From the NCBI GenBank assembly GCA_028274465.1, contig CM051458.1, positions 89,300,085 to 89,364,084 on the forward strand: a DNA stretch of 64,000 nucleotides, written 5' to 3'. Position 1 is the first letter of the stretch, and each line of letters starts with the position of its first letter. Made by a program: the position numbers and the translations under genes. Source of the DNA: Plantago ovata. Taxonomy: Eukaryota > Streptophyta > Magnoliopsida > Lamiales > Plantaginaceae. Shown in pieces: positions 25,501-38,644 of this stretch. The notes under the pieces were generated by a model, which searched no databases, was not told the DNA's origin, and saw only the letters and a program-made list of their open reading frames with translations.

Positions 25501-28230
25501 ATAATTGAAGTTTTGTAACAATCCATGTTTTCTACTTTGCACAGGATGAGGACCTGCACACCATTTTTTCACGATTTGGAGTTGTAACATCGTGAGTTTG
25601 TAAATCAAAATTATGTGTATCTTCTAACATATACCCATTGCTAATTGATGCTGGAGTACATTATATGGTTTCTCTAATTTTTTTTCTTCTCACTGCTAAT
25701 TGATGTTGACAGCGCTGAGATTATCCGAGATCATAAAACCCAGGATAGTTTGTGCTATGCTTTTGTTGGTGAGAGTTCTCTTCTTTATAACCTTCTCTAG
25801 GCTGCTTCCTTGTAAATATAATAGTGTGAATCAAAAGGGCTTTCTGACTTTTGTCTTATAAGTGGGTTGTTTCACTTTCTAATCTTTAATTTATGGTGAT
25901 TGTGGTTCTTACTTCTTATTGCTATTTCTATTTTGGTGGCAGAATTTGAAGACACAGAGGCATGCGAACAAGCATATTTTAAGGTATGAACCATATATTG
26001 TCAACCATATATGTCTGCTATCTTATTTATCCTTTAGCTAATTTTGACTGAAATGTGTTGTTTAGTTATATATTATGTGTCCTGAAAGATCACGTTTTCT
26101 TAGTTCTTATTTACACAGCATGCGATGGCCCTGTTTGCTGTATCATGTATGAGCATTGAGCACATGTAGTGAAAACCTTTGATGAATTACTATTGTAATG
26201 TATTTAAAGTCAAATTTATTGGCAACAAGTTATGTGGAGAATATTAAATGGTCCTCTCTTTTGCCCCTACTGGAATTTTATGTAAAGAGCTACTACATTA
26301 CATTCCTTCTGATAGGAGCAAACTTCTTCAAAGATCAGCAGGGGTGGTGGGTGCATCCTTGTTCTGTTTTATTTTATTTTATTTATTTTTCCCAAATCCT
26401 GCCAAATGATTTTGTCTGTATGCCATGCTCAAGAATTTGGTGAAGGAAATGTAGTTAAAGCATTATGTCCAAGAAATATGAGGGATAGACTGTGTAAATC
26501 TTTAATTTATTCTGAAAATGTATTGTTTCTCCTATCCATTATACCCGTTATGAACCTGAGCATTAGATGTTCTTAAATCTTGGTGGGTTGTATTTGATCC
26601 CAATACCTACCAAGTGATAGAAAGTACCTACTCATGGTGGATGCTTCTTTGCACATTCGAACTTTAATACTTCAAACTATTTCTAGATACCCGCAGTCTG
26701 CAGTAACTTGATAATTGAGTCCGGAACTGCTTAGTTTCTTAATTTTGATGACATGAGACTAAAAGTAACGTGTGCCTGATGAGGCCCTAGCTGATAGTTT
26801 TATCACTTTTATGTTAATTACCTGATTGGTAGATGCGCAACTCATCCTGTTGCTTGCATTGAAACATGTTCTGCTTTAAATGATCAGCTTGAGTTTCAAT
26901 AAAGCGCATTATGATGATTTGATCCCTAATGTTGGCTTGTTCTGCTATGCAGATGGACAACGCTTTAATTGACGATAGAAGGATTCATGTTGATTTTAGT
27001 CAAAGTGTTTCAAAGCTATGGAACCAGTTTAGACGCAAAGGCCAAAAAGGTGGGTTTTGTTTATTGATGTGGAGAATCACCTATTGTTCTTAGCTCAAAG
27101 TGGTTTGACTCTGTTTACCATACATTTGAATTCAGGAGGATGCTTTAAATGTGGCTCTGTCGATCACATTGCTAAAGACTGCACAGGGGATTCAACCACT
27201 AAACAGCAATCCAAATTCACATTAAGAGATGATAATACTCAACGTGGTGGAAACCGAAACACAAGGTACTGTAGTAGTCTAGTAGCATAATTCCATGTTT
27301 TTAGTTCCCCCCCTGCAGTTTGTTGGTGCTACTGCTTCAAGTTAGAAAATCCATTTTCCTGATAATATGGCGGTACATGTAACCCAATTTAAGCTTCACA
27401 TAACTATCAGCTAGCTAGGTGTCAAGTTCAATTGGGGGGGGGGGGGTATAACCAAAAACACAACTCCTGTTTCGTGTCTATAATATGATAAAATTCCTTT
27501 TGTTATTATTAATTTCTTTTGCTATGTGTTTCCTAGATACGAAATGGTTTTTGAGGGAGATACAGAAAGAAGTCCGGAACATGGCAAGCGGAGAAGAGAC
27601 CAGAAGGCTGAACAAGATGATGAAAAACGTGATGGCAAAAGAACCAATTTTCATAAACCCAGGGATGAGGATGATAGGAGAAGGGAGAGGCACGATAGGA
27701 GAAGTCCATATCGTGGAAGAGAAAGAGAGCACAAGGAGAGATACCACAGGACAGAAGAAGAAGATAAAAAAGGCATAGTGATGATGTTGGCCGTAAATAC
27801 AAAAGGGATGACAAGGAGTATAAGAAGCGTGGGGATGAAGCTGGCCATAGAAACAGGCGGGAAGAGAAGAATGAAGATGACACTAAGAAGAGGAGTACGA
27901 AAGGAGATGATGAACACAGTAAATATAGAAGGGATGACCGGGAGTACGAGAAGCGTGGGGATGAAGCTAGCCGTAGATATAAGCGGGATGATAGGAATGG
28001 AGATGACACTAAGAAGAGGAGCTCCAAAGAAGATGAAAGACCTACTGATGATGTTAGGCATAAATATACAAGGGATGACAGGGAGTATGAGAAGAAGCGT
28101 GGCGATGACGCTAGTCACAGACACAAGCGGGATGAGAAGAATGATGACACCCAGAGGAGGAGTATCAAAGAAGATGATGATCATCGTAGACGAAGGCGCT
28201 GACTCAATGAATCACGTTGATGTGTTGTAA
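19528..28230 (+). CDS. CYP59: CYP59-type cyclophilin with RRM, zinc knuckle and charged C-terminus
   Basis: CYP59 is a nuclear peptidyl-prolyl isomerase that binds RNA and the RNA polymerase II C-terminal domain. Exons: 19528-19625, 19829-19933, 20104-20221, 20346-20396, 20792-20883, 20993-21092, 25104-25226, 25349-25426, 25545-25591, 25713-25768, 25943-25983, 26953-27049, 27136-27265, 27537-end. Residues 1-160 are the cyclophilin domain ([39 protein letters not shown]). Residues about 240-325 are an RRM ([31 protein letters not shown]). A CCHC knuckle follows ([14 protein letters not shown]), then an Arg/Asp/Lys-rich tail with repeated [14 protein letters not shown] units. The tail breaks at the A6 run 27766-27771: with one extra A it reads [14 protein letters not shown] and stops at 28202 (about 600 residues). 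As written, the other frame stays open to 28230. Intron 6 is 4 kb and full of transposon remains. Confidence 0.93.
21406..23009. mobile_element. PIF/Harbinger-like non-autonomous element in CYP59 intron 6
   Basis: The left end, GGAGTGTTTACAACAACTTC, starts after TAA (21403-21405). The right end is the reverse complement of GGGGGTGTTTGAAATAGC, followed by TAA (23010-23012). Terminal GG(A/G)GTGTTT with TAA duplications is the Tourist/Harbinger hallmark. Subterminal AAGTTG/CAACTT words recur at both sides (21425-21545, 22850-22975). No transposase is present; the interior is mostly a LINE fragment on the minus strand. Confidence 0.65.
21810..22720 (-). mobile_element. Degenerate LINE (non-LTR) reverse-transcriptase 3' fragment
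   Basis: Minus-strand translation in shifting frames gives successive pieces of the C-terminal region of plant LINE ORF2: [20 protein letters not shown] (22718-22440 frame), [11 protein letters not shown] and [17 protein letters not shown] pieces around 22440-22300, and a terminal [15 protein letters not shown] ... [13 protein letters not shown] (22010-21813), which is the zf-RVT-type end. Several frameshifts and stops. It lies inside the Harbinger-like element. Confidence 0.75.
23268..23560 (-). mobile_element. Copia-type LTR fragment, minus strand
   Basis: On the minus strand the polypurine-type CTTGAGGGGAG (23494-23504) is followed by TGTGAAAACATGATATATGA, the way a 3' LTR begins in plant Copia elements. 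The LTR-like sequence runs to about 23268 and contains AT-rich, low-coding DNA. Upstream words such as GGACATGTGTGATATCTGTG match the usual end of the internal region. Family assignment is inference. Confidence 0.5.
24231..24690. repeat. Large imperfect palindrome of LTR sequence
   Basis: Left arm 24231-24415 and right arm 24470-24690 are reverse complements with scattered differences. Examples: AGCCTTCGAAGTCTTCAATG against TTTGAAGACTTTGAAGGCT, and TTGACCATTATTGCTG against CAGCAATAATGGTCAA. CCCACTTGGAGAT pairs with ATCTCCAAGTGGG at the centre. The centre also has a direct repeat, ATTAATGTCAATTAGATCTC (24412 and 24462). Both arms start next to a Copia-like polypurine tract, so this looks like two LTR starts in tail-to-tail orientation. 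Confidence 0.8.
24494..25044 (+). mobile_element. Probable solo Copia LTR
   Basis: It begins TGTGAATGAAATAAGG directly after the polypurine-like CAAGTGGGAGAA and ends CCTAACA, giving TG...CA ends and about 551 bases. A promoter-like CCTATAAATTGAGC (24720-24733) is in the position expected for an LTR TATA box. The left third is also the right arm of the palindrome. It lies about 60 bases upstream of CYP59 exon 7. No matching second LTR in the same orientation was found in the window. Confidence 0.55.
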
Positions 28231-29282
28231 AGCATGGAGGCACTTATTATTCTAATATCAGCTATGTCATACATGCATGGGGAGCAACGAGGTTACATTT
28301 GCTTGTAGTTTCTGTGTTGTACTTGATGATCGACAGTTTCTAAGGTCACTGGTAACTGGTGCTTGTTTCAGCCTTGATGGTCAAGTCTTGGTTATTCCCA
28401 ATACTTTCTAGTTCCAGATTATGTGACACCTCTGGTATTTGCCATGAGTAGCGTCTTATTGAAACAGTTGCGTAGATGCTTTGAAGCAAAGATTATATGG
28501 AATTCATCTGTACTGAATCTGTTCATCTTTTTCTCTTATGGTATAGAATATTCATTGTTCTAATTATGAAATTCGTGTGTAAAACAAGACAACCAATTTA
28601 CCTATACAGTATGTTGATAGTTGGGAATCAGTTGAGGGAAATTTGTAAGGACTACACTACAAGTGATCTCCGTCCATATCTCGGTATGGATTTGAACTCG
28701 AGATTTCTCGCACCAAACTGAAGTTCTTTACCACTCGAAAACTATGGCCCGATGCCGGGAGTTACAAACTACCAAATCATTTCGATTTTTTTTTTTTCAG
28801 TTCACGGAGAAGAAATGGACCTGGAATTCTTGAAACTCTTTTAGACTTCGTCCTTTGTAAAATTTTCATTTTATTTCAAAACGTTCTAAAAGTACGGAGC
28901 ATCGTCTTCAAAGAATTTCGAAATGTCTTGTTTGTTTTAAAGATATGAAACGTATATCCCAAAGTCCAGATTTTTCGACTTATCTTCTGTCCTAAATGAA
29001 ACGTGGAACTGACATCAATTTGTGCCATTTCATGGGCGGTACAATGTCTCTTGAGGAAGATGGCATGTTTATGTCATTACACATTAAATGTAGCCTTTCT
29101 CTTGTGAGTGGTTCACAAATCCCTCTCCACCATAATACTAATTGACTCTCTAACCACACACAGACACTAGTACTAGTAGTATATATCAAGTCACATTCAA
29201 CCATGGCTTAATTGTCACTCTCTAAATCTCAACACCAACTCATGATCATCACTCAAACCAAAGAGTCAAAACATCTCAAACC
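28231..29282. other. CYP59 3' UTR and SAUR upstream region
   Basis: 28231-28700 is probable CYP59 3' UTR and downstream DNA. 28700-29282 leads to the SAUR gene; TATATA occurs at about 29180, 100 bases before the ATG, followed by a CA-rich leader (29222-29282). No other gene seen. Confidence 0.45.
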
Positions 29283-29663
29283 ATGAAGAAGATCAACTCC
29301 TTGCTAAGGAAATGCAAGACATTGTCGAGGCAGCTTAGTCGCACAAGGTCCTACAGCAGCCTGAGGTCGAAATCCACGAGGGACCTTCGTCGTTTTCAAG
29401 AACTCGATGAGGAGACTTGTGAGACTGTTTTCGTTGGGAGTTCGAGGAGGAGATACTTGATCAGCTCCAAGCACTTGAACCATCCGCTGCTCAATGCCCT
29501 CATTGACAAGTCGAAGGCCGAGTCAATGGGTTCGGGGCGTGATTCGGATTTGTCAGTGAAATGTGAGGTGGTGTTGTTTGAACATCTCTTGTGGATGCTG
29601 GAAAATGCTGACCCGGACGTGAATTCAGATTCTTTTGAAGAGCTAGCGGAACTTTACGTCTAG
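29283..29663 (+). CDS. SAUR family auxin-responsive protein
   Basis: Single exon, 126 residues, typical of SAUR genes. The N-terminal 30 residues are basic and Ser-rich (MKKINSLLRKCKTLSRQLSR). The SAUR domain follows: TVFVGSSRRRYLISSKHLNH, PLLNALIDKSK, then LSVKCEVVLFEHLLWMLENA, and an acidic tail. This arrangement is closest to the SAUR76-78 type clade rather than the arrayed SAUR15-24 group. SAURs usually act at the plasma membrane or cytosol by inhibiting PP2C-D phosphatases and promoting expansion; members of this clade have also been linked to ethylene signalling. It is a lone gene here. A TIR-bounded element starts 103 bases after the stop, in its 3' flank. Confidence 0.93.
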   Translation: MKKINSLLRKCKTLSRQLSRTRSYSSLRSKSTRDLRRFQELDEETCETVFVGSSRRRYLISSKHLNHPLLNALIDKSKAESMGSGRDSDLSVKCEVVLFEHLLWMLENADPDVNSDSFEELAELYV

Positions 29664-30113
29664 ATATTAATCTACCTGATTGTATTCATTTGGAAAGGAA
29701 TTGTCAATGTAAACAACATAAAGTGTGTTTCTTACATTACATGGATTATGTCATGTGGACATTTTAGGGCCTGATTGGTTGGGTGTGTTTCGCAAAATAA
29801 TACAGTTGACCAAGCGAAACACACTGATTGGTTACTCTTTTAAGTGTGTTTGCAGCCCGCCGGGCTGACCCGAAAAACTTTTAAAACACAACACCATGTC
29901 TATTTACAAAGACTAGGGGGGGGGTGCGGTTTTGAAACACACCGTATGGTGTATTTTGCTCACCTACATGAAATTACTACGAAACCCTTCTGTTTCCTAA
30001 ATTATTATACAATGGCACAAGTTGGTAGCTGCCACTGTAAAAGGAAGATGTAAAAAAAATACAAGTGCGTTTCTCACTCTTTTCTTCGAGCAGCCGAGTT
30101 CTTCCCCAAATCT

Positions 30114-31389
<1,276 letters not shown>

Positions 31390-31981
31390 GCAATTTATGT
31401 TGGATCAAAATGCCTGTTAAGAACTTTCTGTCTCTTATCGTTCCTTGTTGAGAACATCTTTTCTCTTTGTTGTGAACTCAGTTTCATGGATGCCATAATA
31501 ATGGCTGTTTGGATATTTCCTGTTACTCTTCAATCTTAATACGTGTCTTTTCAAGTACATCTCAGTTTGCTGTTACATTTTCTATCTGCTGTTGTCTGCT
31601 GGTTTGAAAATGATGGATCTCATGAATCCGCTGATTTTATTATCGCCTGTGTTTTTCACTCGTATGTTCCGATTATATTATGTTATGTTAACTTGTCACT
31701 GATGTGCAATGAGACGTGTTTAGTACCTGGAGTTTGTTTGCTTCTGAAGTTCTATGGAACCATTGTTGACGCTTTGATAATACTAAGCTACAGCTTACCA
31801 GGGGATTGATGTGCTGGTACAAGACTAAAATTTGTGCATGTACAAGACTAAAACTATAGTGAGACTTGTTCTTCCCCGTCAAACTACACACAACCGGGGT
31901 GGTATTGATTCGGACAAACGGGAGGTGTGTTTTCCAGCCGTTGACTATAACAAAACAACCCCATTATCAATCAGGCCCTAA

Positions 31982-32458
31982 TAGACTATCTAGTTCGTCT
32001 TTTCTTCCTGAAATAATAGCTCCGATGGGTTTTTGGTAACTGGTGGACGCAAACCTTGGAGGAGCATTACTCTGCTGCCAATGCCAAGCTGGAATGCTGC
32101 CAATGCCATGCTGGAATTCTATTAATGAGGAAGTCAGCTTGTCATAGTATATCAGCTCCCGTCCATATATTCCTCTCCAGCCTCGATTTCTAGGTGGGTG
32201 AAATATCTTTTGCCGAATTCTACCATCAACATTTGGATAGATATTAGTATAAGTATAACAAGTATTATGAAGTAAAATTTAATCTGAATCCTAAAACAAA
32301 AGACCAGCATGCTCAAGTACAATTTAATTGATAGATCCGTTAAAAGAAATAACTGACATGAACTACTCACCTCCTATTCCACAGAAAAAGAATGTATACT
32401 TTTCATCCCCTGTTTGGTGTTGATCACCAACTTCTAGACCATATATCTCTTCCATTGC
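31982..32458 (-). pseudogene. Unidentified gene fragment, minus strand
   Basis: An exon-like piece with ATG at about 32456 reads MEEIYGLEVGDQHQTGDEKY then TFFFCGIG and a consensus donor GGAG|GTGAGT near 32370. Further along, 32180-31985 is open: GWRGIYGRELIYYDKLTSS then LIEFQHGIGSIP, running up to the inner TIR end at 31978. A 17-base tandem repeat (GGCATTGGCAGCATTCC/GGCATTGGCAGCAGAG) lies inside. I do not recognise the protein. It looks like a captured or truncated gene part. Confidence 0.3.
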
Positions 32459-32939
32459 TGTAATAATAACAACTACCAACATTTAATTTTTCGACTGTGC
32501 ATATGATATGAAGAAGAATTGAGAGAAAAAGAAAGCAGAGTTGAAGTCATTTTAATAATTTCTGGAAAATATATATGATTGATGTTGTGGTGAGAGGAAT
32601 TGAAGGTCATGTACTTATTATATTATATCAGATGGTGACTAATTAATAGGTTGATTTCATGTATAGTGCATGTTAGTACCAGTTGAACTGTAAATTGTTG
32701 GATTCTACTTTAATCTATCAAAGGACAGAGACAGACAATATATTCTGTGAATCTGTTTCACATGCATGCAACACATAACATTACTACTACTAATATATCT
32801 ATCTCACAAGAAGTTTGTTACAAAATGGAGTTGTTTTATTTCATATATAGTGCATGTTAGTAAATGATTTGGAAGTCAAACTTGTATCCTAGCTAGCTAC
32901 CTACTCAATGGATGCAGTTGAACTGTAAGTTGTTGGATT

Positions 32940-33310
32940 CTTTCTATCTATCAAAAAGGATGATACAGGAAAGAAACTTCGTAGCCCTGAGAGTTACTTC
33001 TAGTTGTGGTAGAGAACAGAATTGTAACAAGATTTGCTCAAAATCACCAAGCATCCAATTGGTGGCAGCCTGGTATATCAGATCCTCAAATTGATCTGCA
33101 TTCTCAGAAAGTGATTTCACAACATCAGTTGCAACCTTGCTAGTAAGGTTTTGATTCATGTTGGCCTTTTCAACAGTTGACACTATTCTTGGGCTACATT
33201 GTGCAAGCCAATCTGTTCAACACACTGTTAGTTCTCTCTCACCACCATATTCCTGCTTATCTCGAACAAATTCCCAGATGTTCGGTCTAAGATCTCAGAA
33301 AATTTGCTAG
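32940..33310 (-). pseudogene. Unidentified degenerate gene fragment, minus strand
   Basis: The minus strand reads DWLAQCSPRIVSTVEKANMN, then LTSKVATDVVKSLSENADQF and EDLIYQAATNWMLGDFEQIL, ending before a stop near 32940. Upstream, IWEFVRDKQEYGGEREL is in the same frame but separated by a TGA, and FSEILDRTSG precedes it in a neighbouring frame, so the piece has at least one stop and one shift. The composition is that of a helical-repeat protein; identity unknown. It is inside the TIR-bounded element. Confidence 0.35.
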
Positions 33311-33722
33311 GCTTGTGTATCAGAATATTATGTGTGGTCTGTTCTTGTGCAATTTGTGTTTCAGAATTTTATTAATCTGCAGAATTATGTGTTTAAGCAT
33401 GAAACATCAAAAGACACCAAAATTTTACAATGCAAACCAATCAGTACATTACCAAATACAGTTCATCACTTTTACAATTGAAACCAATCACTGCATTCCA
33501 TCCAGAATTCCTAAAAAGAGTTTACAAACACACCTAACCAATCAGCCATTCGCGTTTGCAAAACAGAAAATGTGTTTACAAATACACTCAATTTTATTAA
33601 ACCAATCGGTGCGTTTTTTGGCAAAACACAGGTGTGTTTCGAAATAATGCATTTGGGCCCCCGAATGTAATAAAATGCCTTTGACCGCGTTTCAAAACGC
33701 ATTGTAACCAATCAGGCCCTTA

Positions 33723-35346
33723 GTTCATCGCAAGTTTCTAGCTGATTAATTATTTTTCTAATGATGGATTATGAAAGAATATTTCATGGATTCTCTGTAA
33801 CTTTTTGAATGAGTACCATTCTAGTAAAAAAATTTTTTTTACTTTTTCTTTGTTCAATATATAATTTGTACGTTGAAGTTAGTTGGCGTGTTTCACAAAA
33901 GATCTATATATGTTCATAAACAATTAAAAAATTACATGTTGATTCAATATTGATATAAAAATAAAAGTTATTTATTTAAAATGTATCATAACCAGTTTCC
34001 TATAATTATTTAGTAGTCAAATCCACACTAAATATTGTGACCAAAGGCAAACTCTAAAATAATAACACTTGGAGAATAATAATAATACTAGCGCGAAGAA
34101 TGATACGATGAACCTCAGATGATATATTAAACTAGCTAAATGATAAGATACGATTACAACCTCAATTCGGTCGAACAACGGTGCGTAGCTGCAAGGATGA
34201 TCGGAATTGTCCAATGCTTAAGAGCTTCAGAGGAATTACCTTAACTAACTCCACAACGATCTATTCCAGTCACATTAAATGTATTTGGTAGTTGAATGAC
34301 GATGATACCATATCATATACTATATAGTATATATACTATATGTATATGTAAGAGCATTAGTTGCAGGATACCTATTGTTGATAGGTAAAATCTCACTTAT
34401 TTATAATTCGTACTAATTTGTGAGCGTCCTTTGTACTTCAAGTTACTTCCATGAGCTTCTGAGATCTAGCTTCTGAGACCTAAAGTTCTTGGACCTGAAA
34501 TACAACTTGGAGGGGGGGTGTTAGTAACGACTACCCGGTTTATCTTAGATCAAACCGGTGGAATGACTTTACGTGTAGAGGATTGAAAGTCTCTCTAGTA
34601 AATAAGGTAGAGAGTGGATTATTGAGTGTAGATTGATTGTAGATTTCTTACCTTCAAATAATGTAGTTAGGAGGCTATTTATAGCTCTCATACTCAAGTA
34701 GTCTTCTCCAAGATCGTGCCAAGTGTCCGGCTATGATGAAGCCACATGTGTGTAAAAGGCCTTTAGCATTTGATGGGCTTGGACCAACATGCAAAGCTTT
34801 GTTCCTCTTGGGCTTGCTCTATTTCCTTAGTGGATCATTTAGGGAGGACCCAAATGCTAGGAGACGGTCCATATCGAGCACTTGGTCACCTCGACTCTAA
34901 ATGTAGAACGCCCTTTGGAACGTCCAAATCCGTACTTCAAGGATTGGACATAATTTTACACACATATAATAGACTACTATTTTAAATTTGAGATAAAACT
35001 TAAAAAATTAATTAAAAAAACAATCAAACTTCAAGATACTAAAAATGATGGGCCCACATAAATCTAACCCTATTTCTGGGGAGATCCTAAATTTCATCTC
35101 AAACTTATACCCTCCTAAAACTCTCCTAAAATGATGGTCCCACATATATATAAATATAAAGAAAAATATATATGTATATATAAACAAATATATAAATATA
35201 TAAATAAATAATAAAGAAATAAAGAAATAAAGTAAATATATAAATAAATAATTATTTGAATAAATAATAAATAAATAAAAAATATATATAAATAAATATA
35301 TAAATATAAAATAAATACATAAATATATAAATAGGTAAATATATAA

Positions 35347-35352
<6 letters not shown>
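33723..35352. other. Intergenic, with LTR-like segment
   Basis: 34508-34990 begins with a polypurine-like GGAGGGGGGTGTTAGTAACG and contains GGCTATTTATAGCTCTCA (34674-34691), a TATA-type motif in LTR-like context; this may be a solo LTR but its far end was not found. 35130-35352 is nearly pure A/T. No gene supported. Confidence 0.4.
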
Positions 35353-35434
<82 letters not shown>

Positions 35435-35457
35435 ATATATATATCTATATATATATA

Positions 35458-35504
<47 letters not shown>
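35353..35504. repeat. (AT)n microsatellite
   Basis: About 150 bases of almost pure AT dinucleotide with a few C interruptions (ATCTATAT at 35432-35462). It will form hairpins and is likely to vary in length between accessions and assemblies. Confidence 0.97.
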
Positions 35505-35517
<13 letters not shown>

Positions 35518-38500
35518 AAAGGTACTACTAAATTATTATTTTTTATTTTTTTATGATTGAAATAGGAAAGTTTTAGGAGTTCTGACATTATCACATAACA
35601 TATAGGGAGGTTTTAATATTTAGGGGATGAGATCAGGAATAATTTTAGTGGTGAAAATTTGAACATCCTGTAAAGAGTGCTCTAAGATACACAACGTGTT
35701 GTCCCGATTCTAAATGCCATTTTGCCTTATAAAACTAAGAGTAAAACAAGAAATTATTACAACAGTAACAATTACCAAAAGTAAATTAACATATGACCGT
35801 AGGGTTTTGTTGCCTTTTGGACACAACAATATACCCCCTCAATTCAAGTTCAAGGGAATTGCATGGTATTGTTATGAGATCCGAGCCTTATCTAGTACTC
35901 ATTTCGGTCCGTTAAGGTTTTTCAAGTCAAAATCGAGCCTAAATTTATGCTCAATTTGTTAACGATCCGAGTTTGGCTCATTTATTATACCTCCATAACC
36001 TTCATAATATAGTCTAAATTTTCAAACCCATCAGTCCATTTTGAATTGTTTATGTTTGCTTTTTGTTAGACTTGATAACTTTTATCATTTCGGATGTTGC
36101 TCTATAATGTGAATTCCTTATACTCTTAACATCTTATTTCATATTTTCACATATTTTTTTTTTAAACAAACTTTATCACGAGCTTGTTCGAGCCAAAGGA
36201 GTTGAGTTCAAGTATAAATACTATGGCTCAAGCTCGAGTCTATTTTGTTACTCGTTTGGTTAACGGTCGAGCCTAAACACGTCCTAGATGTTATTCAAGT
36301 TCGAGCCGAACTCAACAATACTCGGCTCGTTTAACAAAACTTGTTGGATAATATCGGCATGAGCGATTATTTTCTCCCACCTTGCTTCCGATGGAAGGTC
36401 GTGCCACTGCACTAACATCTCACCTGCTTCTCGATTACGGGTCTAAATGGCTCGAGTATCAAGGATAGCAACTGGGTAAGTTTGTGGAGCTTCATCACCG
36501 TTTAATTTTGGGAGATTAAGGATTGAGGATTCTTCAATATGGAGACATGGAAGACATGGTGCATCTTTATATGGGTGGGCCGATCGGGCTTATATTTATG
36601 CCCTCACATGTAGTGGTTATTATGTGAAACGGAAAGTCGGAAACATGTTTATAATTAGTTTGTAATTTTGACGTATTATTTTGATATAAAATTTCTTCCT
36701 GCATTGCTAGATAGAGGAGGAATAAACAAATATAAGACCTCTTACTTATGCAACCCAAATATGATTATATAATCCATAGATTTCAGTTACATGCATCCTA
36801 GATTTTCAAAAGCCTATTTACTTGTTTTGTTTTGTTTTATCTAATTAACTTCAATTTTACTGAATTCCGCATTCTTTTATAATGTAAAAACATCAATCAC
36901 ATACATCTTAATTTTGAAAGTAAGAGATTTCAGTTGCATACACCTCAGAGTCGTAAAAAGCTATTTTACTTGTTTTGTTCTTTTTTAATCCCGATGACTG
37001 GTGATATATATAAAAACACTTCGGAGCCAAAGATTAAAATTAGCGGACTTGGTGTTTAAACTACTGGAGATAATAATTGTCAACTATTAGAGAATTTAGA
37101 GTATATACATGATCTAAATATTATTCATAGGGACATATATGGTTGTGAAACATATCATCAATTTTTTTTTGAAAATGAACCTCATTAAGTTGAATCGGCC
37201 TTCCTACATAGTTTAAAACCCTTTAAGTATGTATTTAACTTTCGGAAAACAAAGAGATATCAAAACACGTAGGAGTTTAACAATTAAACCCACTTCTGTT
37301 TGTAGACAGTAACTTCTCCTCTATCGTCGTTAACTCAGTGATGAAAACACAACATACCACATTAGACTCATGGAGTGTTTACCTAACTTTCCAAATAATG
37401 CATACCTCAAGGATTGTCATCAAACATGGCTTATTCCATGGTTGGTGGCGTAAGATTTCATACGATGTTTCAAATTAGAAACCTTGTATATGTATTGTCA
37501 TTTTGAAAACACATTAGTCCTCCCAACAACATCATCAGTCCATTCACCACCACATTTCTTTAAGGGACAGGAGTATGGAATAAAAAAAAGTACGAAATTT
37601 AGTAAATTGACTACACAGAACCTTATCTTTTTATCCCAAAATCATTGTCAAAGTCTACAACAGAAACAAAATAAATCTTATTGGAAATAAAAAGCTTTTG
37701 AAACCATAATATAATTAAAAGAACATCAATGTGCAAAGAAAAATATGAGAATATGACCACGCTGAAACAAAAGAAAATAATTGAAATTAAATTGTAAAAT
37801 AAATGAAGAAAGGTGTAGTATAAAAATGTGTATGCTATATTTATTTTTTAATTGGTCCACAGAGTCCGCACCACAACCATGTACCACCAAATGTCCTCCT
37901 AAAATAATATGGTATCGAGTAGTTCTTTGTTCATACCAAAGAACTTTCGGATTGTAATATACACAATGGATGTTAAAAACAGGTAAGTAAAACACTATGA
38001 AGCTTTTGGACTGAAATATTTTCAGATTGCTTTAAAAATTGATTACAAAACCTTGAAGTAAAACCCTAACTATGGAACTCTCTTTATACTACAAAATTGC
38101 ACCTTTTCTTGCTCACTACTCTGATGTACAACTAATTTCTTGCTCAAGGGAATACTAAAGCTAAACCCTAATCGTACAAGGAGATAAGATCAATTTGGAG
38201 ACGTCAAGATGTTTAAGGTAGATCGGAAGTAAGTTGAATACGAATGGAAAATAAACAAAGAAATGTGTACGAACTATAGCTTGACAAAGTTTAGAAACAC
38301 AATACTTAGGGTCACATAGAATCATATATAACTTGAAGAATGGAAGTATATATTGACGCACATATTCCTACAAACTGTAGAGTGTGAATATATGAATGAT
38401 TATTCCAAAAAAGGGCATCTCTATATTGCAAAAACAAAAGACAATGTACAATGTCTACTTATTTCACCATCTTGACGTGGAATCGGTTGTTAGTACATAA

Positions 38501-38640
38501 TGACAATTTTTGAACTATTTTTTTTGGCATATTGAGAAGCCACTAACTTTTAACATACTCAGAAGTCTTTGTTTAAGACTAATTATATATTGCTTCTTGA
38601 CATTGATTATTATTAATAAAAAAAATACATGTATGGTTTT
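35505..38640. other. Intergenic, AT-rich
   Basis: No frame with a recognisable domain. 36160-36350 holds GCTCGAGCC/GGCTCGAG words typical of a dispersed plant repeat. 36940-38400 contains short chance frames only. Confidence 0.45.
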
Positions 38641-38644
38641 ACAT

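Noticed and set aside
27533..28184. Long minus-strand frames opposite the CYP59 tail exon
   Set aside because: They mirror the purine-rich repeats of the sense exon (Leu/Ser/Phe-rich, no domain) and have no splice or promoter context.
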